A stretch of DNA of 64,000 bases from Ganoderma boninense (Eukaryota; Basidiomycota; Agaricomycetes; Polyporales; Polyporaceae), in NCBI GenBank assembly GCA_002900995.3, contig CM035305.1, forward strand, positions 1,550,001 to 1,614,000, read 5' to 3'. A program made the position numbers and the translations under genes. Positions 24,001 through 33,886 of this stretch are shown piece after piece. Under the pieces are notes generated by a model. That model saw only the letters and a program-made list of their open reading frames with translations, searched no databases and was not told where the DNA came from. Each line of letters starts with the position of its first letter. The first letter of the stretch is position 1.

Positions 24001-26460
24001 GTGGGGGTTCCTCCGTGACCATCTACGCTCCGGAGGATCACGACACCAAGAAGCGAAACGCAGTGTTGCAAGAACGGAAGGAGGAGAAGATGGCCCGGAA
24101 GCAAAAGGGCCTCAGTGAAAAGGTGGACGAGGATCTCGACGAGGGGTACGTGTCTCCCGTGCATGATCCTATTCTCAAGGTCCTCACCGCGAGGATTCAG
24201 CAACTCGACCAAGTTCTACGGCAAACCGTTCACCTGGGAGAACGTCAACTACCATGTTCCCGTCCCTGGTGGCACTCGTCGTCTGCTCCACGATGTCTTC
24301 GGCTTATGTCAAGCCTGGCACGATGACCGCCCTCATGGGTGCCTCCGGTGCCGGTAAGACGACATGTCTGGACGTGCTTGCGCAGCGGAAGAATATCGGA
24401 GTTGTCTCTGGAACGCTTCTTCTGGACGGCAAGCCCCTTGACCTTGACTTCGCCCGCAACACCGCGTATGCGGAGCAGATGGATGTTCACGAGGGTACCG
24501 CTACCGTGCGAGAGGCGATGCGTTTCTCTGCCTACCTCCGCCAGCCGATCGAGGTCTCGAAGGAGGAGAAGGACAAGTACGTTGAGGAGATGATCGAGGT
24601 GCTCGAACTCCAAGACCTCGCGGACGCGCTCGTGTTCTCTCTAGGCGTCGAGGCTCGCAAGCGTCTCACGATTGGTGTCGAGCTTGCCAGTCGTCCTTCG
24701 CTCTTGTTCCTTGACGAGCCCACCTCCGGCCTCGACGGTCAGAGCGCGTGGAACCTCGTCCGCTTCCTCCGCAAGCTCGCGGACAACGGCCAGGCAATCT
24801 TGTGCACGATCCACCAGCCGTCCTCGCTCCTCATCCAGACGTTTGACAAGCTCCTGCTCCTAGAGCGCGGTGGCGAGACCGTCTACTTCGGAGGCATTGG
24901 GCCGGACTGCCACATCCTCCGTGGGTACTTCGCCCGCCATGGCGCGCACTGCCCTTCCAATGTCAATCCCGCCGAGTTCATGCTCGACGCTATTGGGGCT
25001 GGGCTTTCCCCCCGCATCGGCGACCGCGACTGGAAGGATCACTGGCTCGACTCGGACGAATACCGGGACGCCTTGGCTGAGATCGCGAACATCAAGCAGG
25101 GCACCAAGTCCACGGATGATGTCCCCAAGAAGATCACGATGTGTGCGTTTCGTTTACGGCCTGCTTCATGTCGTTCTTTACTAAACTGCTTCGTTCGTAC
25201 AGACGCGACTCCATTCTGGCAACAGCTGCGTTGCGTGCTCCAGCGCAACAACACGAAGCTCTGGCGGTCGCCGGACTACGTTTTCAGCCGGCTGTTCGTT
25301 CACGCGTTCATCTCCCTCTGGGTTTCGCTCTCCTTCCTGCAACTAGGTAACGGGTCGCGAGACCTCGAGTACCGCGTATTCGGAATGTGAGTTGGTGTCA
25401 ACTATAGAAGATGCTGGGTTTGGCTGACATTTCTCCACACAGCTTCTGGGTGACTGTCCTCCCAGCCATCGTCATGGGCCAGCTTGAGCCCATGTGGATC
25501 TTCAATAGGCGTATCTTCATCCGAGGTTAGTATCGAATATGAATCTGCGGTGCGCTTGATGGCTCAGTACGATCGTGCCAAATTAGAGGCGTCCAGTAGA
25601 ATCTACTCGCCATACGTCTTCGCCATCGCCCAGCTCCTGGGCGAGATGCCATACTCCCTCCTCTGTGCTGTCCTCTACTGGGTCCTCATGGTATGTTTGA
25701 ATGATGCGCTCATACTTTTGTCTATTCAATGCTTACCGTCCGCCTTGTAGGTGTTCCCGATGGGCTTCGGTCAGGGCTCAGCGGGCGTTGGCGGGGAATT
25801 TTTCCAGCTACTCGTCATCATCTTCATGGAGATCTTCGGTGTCAGCATTGGTCAACTCATCGGCGCCTTGTCGCCGAGCATGCAGATCGCGCCGCTGTTC
25901 AATCCGTTCATCATGCTCATTCTGAGCACATTCTGCGGAGTGACCTTGCCGTATCCCACTTTAGCAAAGTACTGGCGCTGGCTCTACGAACTGAACCCGT
26001 ACAGTCGTACCCTCAGTGCCATGCTTTCAACGGAGTTGCAGTATGTCTTCGTTTTTGTGTATGCTGATCAAATCGAGGCCTGTCATGCTGACGTCCTTCC
26101 CAGTGGTTTGGTGATCCAATGCAAGGCCGACGAGTTCATCAGGTTCAGCCCGCCGTCTGGCCAGACTTGTCAGCAGTGGGCCGGGGAGTTTGTCTCTGCT
26201 TTCCGCGGATACCTTGAAAACCCGAACGCCACCGATGAATGCGCGTACTGCCAGTACTCGAGGGGAGAGGACTTCTTCCAGCCTCTCAATATCGAGTACT
26301 CCAATAGATGGCGAGACGTTTGGATCTTATTCGCTTTCTCCGGTGCGTTGCCTCCGCCTGTTACTGCGATGTTCACGAACTAAGTCGTCCATTCCATTTA
26401 GTCTTCAACCTCTGTGCTACTGTCATTGCGTCTCGGTTCCTTCGTTATGCCAAGCGGTGA
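21036..26460 (+). CDS. Full-size ABCG/PDR-type ABC transporter, with apparent frameshift(s)
   Basis: Eighteen exons: 21036..21383, 21459..21480, 21541..21648, 21704..21900, 21968..22337, 22402..22897, 22958..23080, 23139..23339, 23390..23582, 23642..23682, 23739..24145, 24201..25142, 25203..25386, 25443..25525, 25587..25690, 25751..26040, 26104..26342, 26402..26460; about 1,468 residues. Order is (NBD-TMD)x2. NBD1 has the degenerate PDR Walker A GCPGSGCTTFLK, signature VSGGERKR and LCFDNSTRGLDAS. NBD2 has canonical GASGAGKTTCLD, LLFLDEPTSGLDG, but a weakened signature LGVEARKR. Both TMDs and a Cys-bearing extracellular loop are present. Plasma-membrane efflux of drugs or lipids is the family role. 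A TT at 24304-24305 breaks the strongly conserved FGYVKPGTMTALMG; exon 3 may also be one base short, or use an acceptor two bases downstream. Confidence 0.93.
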
Positions 26461-26931
26461 ACACCATTCTCTTGGTTATCTTCAATTATAGATTTGCACA
26501 CATCATGCCCGACATTATATCGAAACTATAGCACCTAATACCGTTGGAGGCACCGTATACGAACCTAAGCATATCATTACTGTCTCGCATTCCATTGAGC
26601 ACGATATCTCAGATGTCCCTGTAGCTTGTAGCTAATAGGTTGTTCCGAGTCGACGCACCCATGCAATTCAAATATTGTCGTTTGGCTATGCCACGCCCGC
26701 GATGCGGGGGAGGTATTTCGTGAAGTTCAAGCCTTCCCTTGAGACAGAGAAATGATTGATAGCCATGAACCTCGTCATCAAGGGCACTGTGTGGATTCGA
26801 TGTGGAGAGCAAAGTGAATGCAAACAGAAATGCTATACGATACAGACACGACATCCTAACGATATTGTAAATATTGGGTTGCACACATTCTACTGCCCAG
26901 GTGCGCTGTGAAACTGTGCAGCGGTCAGATA
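26461..26931. other. Convergent intergenic, 471 bp
   Basis: 3' flanks of the ABC transporter (plus) and prefoldin 1 (minus). AT-richer than the coding flanks. The 144-codon minus-strand frame here has no recognisable domain. A few extra prefoldin residues could be encoded if its last exon is spliced differently. Confidence 0.45.
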
Positions 26932-27486
26932 TCATAGCTGCGGAAGGAGGTAGCAGGAAATGCATACTATGTCTCGTAGTTGCGCCTGGGCATCGTTGAA
27001 CTGTTTCTCGAGATATTTGCTCTACAAGGAGGATGATCAGCAATCATGAAGTGAAACAACGGCAAGGATGAATTGACATACTTTCTTCTCGAGGTTCTTA
27101 ATGTCTTCGCTAAGCTCCTTCTCCTCAGCTTTGAGGTCCTTCTCCATCGCTGGACGTGGAACGTTCATGAACCTGACCGAGGACGGTTCAATTACACCGT
27201 GCACAGACCGGGTGTTGCATTTGACCGCTTACATCTTCCCGACACCCTTGTATAGGTTAACGTCACCTCGGAGTGACGTGATCTCCTCGATAGTCAGCTG
27301 CAAAATTCTCCGTTCGCGCTCCTTGGCAGCGATCTGCTGCTTGGAGACATTCAGGGCACGCTGGGATTGTACAGCGGTCTGCTGAATTTGCACCAGGATC
27401 TACAAAACACTGCTTCCATAGTTGAACAGCAATGAGAAGGTGGGATCGCGCACCTTGCGAAGGGTATCATCTGAGAGGGTGGCCAT
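26932..27486 (-). CDS. PFD1: Prefoldin subunit 1 (GimC beta subunit)
   Basis: Exons 27486..27454, 27399..27233, 27172..27082 and 27021..26932 give 126 residues. Two long heptad helices flank a beta hairpin: ILVQIQQTAVQSQRALNVSK, then LYKGVGKMFMNVPRPAME, then KDLKAEEKELSEDIKNLEKK and SKYLEKQFNDAQAQL. The G-x-G-K/R-M-F turn is the diagnostic prefoldin beta hairpin. Prefoldin hands unfolded actin and tubulin to the CCT chaperonin in the cytosol. The C-terminus after QLRDI is uncertain: I read through to the TGA at 26934-26932, but a GTATGC donor occurs exactly there. Divergent from SNU114 over 303 bp. Confidence 0.85.
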
Positions 27487-27789
27487 GGCTTGTCGCTGTC
27501 GCGGGCGGAAGGCAAGACTCCCGAGTCCCCGTCGCGCGCGCAGGACGTGAGTAGACGCCGAACACGACGCGTTCTCTCTGACCGCGACGGTGGCTCCCTC
27601 CCAAAAACCTTCCTCCCCCTTGTTCCTCTCCCCTCGGGCGCCGTCTCCGTATATTATCGACGCGGAACGTGCACCTTTCTCGCAGCATCCGTCACGCTCC
27701 ATCTACCTGCCGCCCCTTTCAGTCTTGTTCTTCTGCTTTCTCGTGACTAATTCGCCTCTCGTGCCCACTCAACATCCTCACTGTCAGAA
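27487..27789. promoter_or_regulatory. Bidirectional promoter of PFD1 and SNU114, 303 bp
   Basis: Compact divergent promoter. The part proximal to SNU114 is pyrimidine-rich, as is common just upstream of fungal start codons. Confidence 0.5.
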
Positions 27790-30700
27790 ATGGCCTCTTT
27801 CGAAGACTACGATGAATTTGGAAACTACATTGGTGCCGACCTCGAGTCCGACGAGGAGGAGCAGATGGAGCAGTTCGCCCCGCAACCCGAGCCTCTAGAA
27901 GGGTTCGATGAGGAAGAACCTGATCACAACGATGAGATGGCTCTCATGGAAATAGATGGTGTGTCCTGCTTCGAAATTCATTGCGCGCATGGCTGGCTAA
28001 TGAGCCACGATGCAGAGCCCGTTCACAACGCAGTGATATTGCACGAAGACAAGAAATACTATCCCTCCGCCTCTGAGGTGTACGGAGAGGAGGTCGAAAC
28101 CCTGGTACAGGAGGAGGATGCGCAACCACTGTCGGAGCCAATCGTTGCACCCGTGAAGGTCCGCAGATGGACGGTGGAGGAAAAGGGCATGCCGGAGACC
28201 CGATACGACAAGGGGTGAGTGTTTCTCTCTCGAACAGCATGCTAATATGCTGAATAGACCTCATTAGCTTCTTGTTGAACATGACGGCGTTTCCTGAGTT
28301 CGTCCGCAATGTTGCTGTCGTTGGCCATCTACACCACGGCAAGACAGCTTTACTGGACATGCTCGTTTTCGAGACACACAAGTTGACATGGGATTCTGAC
28401 CACCAAGTACGAATTAGCTATTACGTCCTCACTAGGTATGAACTAACTTTGTGGGTTAGACCCGGTACACAGACACCCACCTTCTGTCGCGCGACCGCGA
28501 TATCTCAATTAAGTCCTGTCCTATGTCCCTAGTCCTTGCGAACAGCTATGGGAAATCCCATCTCGTCCACTTGATCGACACCCCTGGCCATGTGAACTTC
28601 GTCGATGAGGTAGCCAGTGCCATTCGCTTGGCGGACGGGATTCTGCTTGTGGTTGACGTCGTGGAAGGGGTGAGAAGCGGTTCCAGACTTGAACAGGTAC
28701 CGTTCGCTGAAATATCCATGTAGGTGATGTGCAACACCGAAGCGATCATCCGCCATGCCCTCCAAGAAGGTGTCAAAATCACTCTTGTCGTGAACAAGAT
28801 TGACCGGCTAATTCTCGAGCTGCGCATCAAGCCCGCCGATGCGTACTACAAAATCAAGCACACTATTGAGGAGGTTAACACGTTCATTAGGTATGCCTCT
28901 ACTGCTGTATCAGGCGCTATGTCACTGACGAGTGGACAGCGGCATAAACCCTGACCCAGAATTGAGGCTGAGCCCGGAAAACGGCAACGTTGCGTTCGCG
29001 AGCACTGATATGCACTGGTGTTTCACCCTCCGCTCGTTTGCGCAGATGTATGCCGACACATATGGTGCGCATATACGCATTCTTTTCGCCTCATTCTGCG
29101 AATGGTTAATTCAGAGGCTCTTCTCTAGGATCTGTGGATGTCAATGCATTCGCCGACCGTCTTTGGGGTGACATCTACTACCACCGTGAAGACCGCAAGT
29201 TCATGCGGAAACCCGCAGATCCCGAAACGAGCCGCTCCTTCGTGCATTTCATCCTGGAACCGCTTTACAAGCTGTATAGTCAAGTCCTGAGCGAGGAAAC
29301 GGAGCCTCTCAAGGAGACCCTAGCGAGCCTCGGCATCCAGCTGAAGCCGGTGATGTACAAGATGGATGTGCGGCCACTGTTGAAGGTTGTGCTTGGCCAG
29401 TTCTTCGGTCCCTCAGTCGGCTTGGTGGATATGATCTCGGAGCACATCCCTTCACCTATGGAAGCGACTCGATCGAAGGTTGAGAACACGTATCTGGGAC
29501 CCATGTCCTCAGAGCTCGCGCACATCATGCAAGAATGCAGTCCAGAGGGACCCGTTATGGTGCAGATTGCGAAGCTGTATCACACCACTGACGCGCAAAA
29601 TTTCCGAGCGCTGGGTCGTGTCATCAGCGGAACCTTGCGGAAGGGTATGGATATCAAGGTTCTCGGTGAGGGCTACTCCCCAGAGGACGAGGAAGACATG
29701 GCCAAGGCTGTTGTTGAGGACATTTGGATCAGCGGAGCCCGGTAAGCCCATTTACTGCCTTGCCATTTGGCTATATTGTCCTGACCTGTATGCAGGTACT
29801 TTATCCCTGCAGAAGAGGTCCCAGCAGGAAACCTGGTATTACTGGGTGGGGTTGACGCGTCGATCTCCAAGACCGCAACAATCGCTTCACCCGACGTGGA
29901 GGATGATCTTCACATCTTCCGCCCGATCAAACATATGACGCAGTCCGTCCTCAAGATTGCCATTGAGCCTATTGCGCCTTCCGAGCTGCCAAAGATGCTC
30001 GCCGGTCTGCGTAGTATCAACAAATCTTACCCTCTGGTTGCAACGAAGGTCGAGGAGAGTGGCGAACATGTCGTCATTGGCACTGGCGAGCTGTACCTCG
30101 ACTGCGTCATGCATGATCTACGGAGACTGTTCTCCGAGATTGAGATTAAGGTGTCGGATCCGGTCACGAAGTTTGCGGAGACAGTGCTCGAGACGAGCGC
30201 GCTCAAGTGCTACGCCGATACACCCAATAAGAAGTGCGTTTCCTCACTATATGCGCCAAGTGTGTCAGCAAACTGATTTGATGTCCACAGGAACCGCCTT
30301 ACCATGATTGCAGAGCCACTGGAGCGGGGTATTGCTGAGGACATCGAGACTGGGCGAGTAAGCATCCGCATGACGGCTAAGGAGCGCGGCAAGTTCTTCG
30401 AGGAGAAGTACCAATGGGACTTGCTCGCGTCCCGGTCAATATGGGCGTTCGGCCCAGACGACAGCGGTCCAAACATACTACTTGACGACACCCTTCCATC
30501 CCAGGTGGACAAGAAACTTCTCGGCACTGTCAAGGAGCACATCAAGCAGGGATTCCAGTGGGGCGCGCGTGAGGGCCCGCTGTGCGACGAGCGTGGGTTT
30601 CACGTTCAATATTCCTGGATGGCGGTGGCTCACAAAGATACAGCTATGCGAAACGTCAAGTTCCGTGTGCTCGACGCCAGCCTGGCGCAGGAGCCAATAT

Positions 30701-31388
30701 TCCGTGGGGGAGGCCAGATTGTGCCGACCGCTCGGCGAGTGTGCTACTCTTCGTTCCTGATGGTGAGGATTCGCATTACGTGGCGCAGCACATGGCGGTG
30801 AATTCTGACCGGGCCTTAGGCAACCCCCCGGTTGATGGAGCCCATTTACTACGTGGAAGTGCAGGCTCCCGCCGACTGTATTTCCGCGGTGTACACCGTG
30901 CTTGCGCGACGCCGCGGTCACGTTACTCAGGACGTTCCGAAAGCGGGCTCGCCTCTGTACACGGTCAAAGCCCTCATCCCCGTCATTGACGCGAATGGGT
31001 TTGAAACGGACCTGCGCACGGCAACACAAGGCCAGGCGTTTTGTCTGCAGGTGTTCGACCACTGGGCGGTCGTGCCGGGTGAGTGCCCAGCTACTCTCGC
31101 TGAATATTCGGTGGCTGAGTGTGCTACCGGGCGCAGGTGATCCCACCGACACGAGTATCAAGCTGCGCCCGCTCGAGCCGGCGTCCGGACTAGCACTCCC
31201 ACGCGACCTTGTATTGAAGACGAGGAGACGGAAGGGCCTGGGAGACCAGATCTCCGTGTCAAAATATTTGGACGATGAGTTCATCGTACGTGTCACCTTC
31301 TCGATGTATTCCGGACGCGTTCTGATCGAGAGTGGGTGTGTTGCAGCTCGCGCTTTCGGCGTCGGGGCATGCAGACTTGCTCGGGTAG
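27790..31388 (+). CDS. SNU114: U5 snRNP GTPase SNU114 (EFTUD2)
   Basis: Thirteen exons: 27790..27958, 28016..28214, 28268..28406, 28460..28669, 28724..28890, 28940..29064, 29129..29741, 29796..30233, 30291..30592, 30644..30762, 30820..31078, 31137..31285, 31347..31388; 976 residues, no frame breaks. The acidic N-terminus ([17 protein letters not shown]) is typical. The EF-2-like GTPase has G1 GHLHHGKT (about residues 142-149), G3 DTPGH and G4 NKID. Later signatures include [15 protein letters not shown] and the near-C-terminal [16 protein letters not shown]114 controls Brr2 unwinding during spliceosome activation and disassembly in the nucleus. Length (about 980) equals the family norm, which also makes this gene a good internal control for assembly quality. 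Confidence 0.97.
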
Positions 31389-31526
31389 TGTAGCGTCTTT
31401 GTGTGTATGTAGAGTGTGCTATGGAACTGCTTTGTGTGTCTGGGAGTGGAGGCGAGCGGGAATGGAGGACGGGGCGTGGGAGCGGCGAACGCGCTGGAAG
31501 GGAGGAGGCGCCGGGGGAAGTGGGAT

Positions 31527-31564
31527 ACGTGGCAGTTGGCGGGGAGGGAATAGCCGAGACGTGG
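31527..31564 (+). promoter_or_regulatory. Two ACGTGG motifs upstream of calnexin (possible UPR elements)
   Basis: ACGTGG occurs at 31527-31532 (in ATACGTGGCA) and at 31559-31564 (in AGACGTGGAT), about 155 and 125 bp before the calnexin ATG and 32 bp apart. The core resembles the unfolded-protein-response element bound by Hac1/XBP1-type bZIP factors. Assignment is inference from motif and target gene. Confidence 0.3.
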
Positions 31565-31683
31565 ATATTAGACGGCGCCTGGTACATGCCAGCCAACTCA
31601 CTCTCTTACTCCCATTCGCATTCCCTCCTTCCTCTCCTTGCCCCAAGTCCCTGCTTTCCACCCGTCTCGGTCCTTCGTACACA

Positions 31684-33663
31684 ATGCGAAGTGTAGCGCT
31701 CTCTGCCCTGCTCGCCGTCGCGGTCTCTTCCGTCTCGGCAGCGGATGAAACCCCCAAACCCATCTTCAAGGTTCGTTAATTACCCTCTCCGCTCGTGCCT
31801 GTTCGCATATACGTAGTGTGTTTACGTGTGCTCGCCTACAGGCCACTTCCATCAAGGCCCCCTTCATCGAGCAGTTCACTGACGACTGGACCGAACGGTG
31901 GACGCCCTCCGAGGCCACCAAGAAGACCCCCGTTGGCACCGAGACGTTTAGCTATGTCGGCAAGTGGGAGGTCGAGGATCCCATTGAGCCTTCCATCGAG
32001 GGCGACAAGGGCCTTGTCGCCAAGACCAAGGCTGCTCACCACGCCATCTCCGCGCCATTCGCTCAGCCCATCAACTTCGCCGAGAAGCCCCTTGTCGTCC
32101 AATATGAGGTCAAGTACCAAAAGGGTGGCAACTGCGGTGGTGGTTACCTCAAGCTTCTCGAGAACGGCTTCCAGACTGCAGGCAAGGAGTTCGACGACAA
32201 GACTCCTTGGACTGTCATGTTTGGCCCGGACATGACTTGCCCCGGCACCAAGGTGTGTACATCCCGCCGCGCCCGCGCGACCCAGACCTGGTGTATGTGT
32301 AAGACGCATGTTCACGTGGGATGCGGGGACCCGCACATTCCCTTGTTATAGATTCACTTCATCTTCCGCCACAAGAACCCCATCAGCGGCGAGTTCGAGG
32401 AGAAGCATCTAAAGGTTCCCCCCAAGCCCAACTTCGGCAAGTCCACGAACCTGTACACACTCCACGTCTTCCCCAACAGCACCTATGACGTCCTGTTTAA
32501 CGGCGAGAGCCACAACCTTGGTAACCTCCTTGAGGACTTCACTCCTGCCGTCATCCCTGACAAGGAGATTGACGACCCTGAGGACAAGAAGCCCGAGGAC
32601 TGGGTTGACACCAAGAGAATCGCTGACCCCGAAGCGACGAAGGTTCGTGGTGTAGTTTGAACAACACCTGCCGAAATTTCTGACACCATTGCTCTAGCCC
32701 GAGGACTGGGATGAGGACGCTCCTTACGAGGTCCCTGACGAGGAAGCTGTGAAGCCCGAGGGCTGGCTTGACGATGAGCCTGAGACCATCCCTGATCCTG
32801 GTATGGTTGTTGGCATTCAGTATGGCCCAGCAAGTTGAACTGACGCAATGTTACAGATGCTGAGAAGCCTGAGGAGTGGGATGACGAGGAGGACGGTGAC
32901 TGGATCGCGCCAACTGTCCGCAACGCCAAGTGTGACGAGGCTCCTGGCTGCGGCGAGTGGAAGCGCCCCTTCAAGGCCAACCCTGCTTACAAGGGCAAGT
33001 GGTACGCGCCCATGATCGACAACCCCGCCTACAAGGGTGAGTGGGCTCCTCGCAAGATCGCGAACCCCAACTACTTCGAGGACAACACCCCCGTCAAGTC
33101 CCTCGTCCCTATCGGCGGCGTCGGTATTGAGCTCTGGTCCATGACTGAGGACATTCTCTTCGACAACATCTACGTCGGCCACTCCGTTGAGGATGCCCGC
33201 AAGCTCGCCGAGGAGACCTACTTCGTCAAGAAGGGTGTCGAGGAGGCTGCTGAGAAGGAGGCCAGCAAGGAGGAAGAGGAAGAGACGACTGAACTCGCGT
33301 TCACTGCCAACCCCACCGAATTCATCCGTGTCAAGGTCTTCAAGTTCCTTGACCTCGCCAAGATTGACCCCGTCCTTGCGTTCAAGACCCACCCCGAGAC
33401 CGGCGCTGGCCTTGCACTCGCGGTTGTCACCCTCTTCGGCATGCTCGGCGTCCTCCTTGGCGGCGCGCAGCAGAAGCCCATCACCAAGGTACGTTCCTTG
33501 ACGCAGAGAGCAGAGATGGCGCGAATACTGACAGCTGCGTTGACAGTCCACGAAGAAGACCGACGCGCCCACGGCCGACGACAAGAAGAAGACCGAGACT
33601 GCTCCTGTTGCGCCCGCCGGGGGCGAGCAGAAGGAGACCACGACTGTCAAGAAGCGGAAGTAA
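31684..33663 (+). CDS. CNX1: Calnexin
   Basis: Exons 31684..31770, 31842..32252, 32352..32642, 32698..32800, 32857..33488 and 33547..33663 give 546 residues. Signal peptide [19 protein letters not shown] is followed by the lectin domain with CGGGYLKLL and [13 protein letters not shown]. The proline-rich arm has repeated motifs ([14 protein letters not shown], then [17 protein letters not shown]). Near residues 478-500 there is one transmembrane helix, then a short cytosolic Lys-rich tail ending KKRK, a dilysine-type ER retrieval signal. Calnexin retains monoglucosylated glycoproteins in the ER for folding. All phases agree. Two ACGTGG elements upstream fit induction by ER stress. Confidence 0.97.
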
Positions 33664-33886
33664 AAGGGATCCTTATACCCCATCCTTCGTCGCGTACTTG
33701 CGTCCCCACTACGTTGCATACTGTTTGGAAAGTCATTCCATCTTTTAATATATCGGGCTTGCGAGGGAATCCCTTGTCGTGTGACATGTCGCTATGATAT
33801 ATTCACGCTACTTATTGTCCATGTCGCAAACCTGTACGATCAGTACGATGTGACTATGTGTGCTGTGGCTACATTGATGACTGTGC
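33664..33886. other. Convergent intergenic, 223 bp
   Basis: 3' flanks of calnexin (plus) and SKI2 (minus). AT-rich; nothing else recognised. Confidence 0.5.

Noticed and set aside
27173..27232. Apparent frame problem in the prefoldin beta hairpin
   Set aside because: On recount exon 2 ends in phase 2 (AAG AT) and joins G TTC ATG, giving the conserved GKMFMN; no shift exists.
30478..31596. 372-codon minus-strand ORF
   Set aside because: Antisense to the intact SNU114 exons; low-complexity Arg/Pro/Ser content and no domain. Open by GC bias.
32817..33719. 300-codon minus-strand ORF
   Set aside because: Antisense to calnexin exon 5, mirroring its Lys/Glu-rich codons; no domain.
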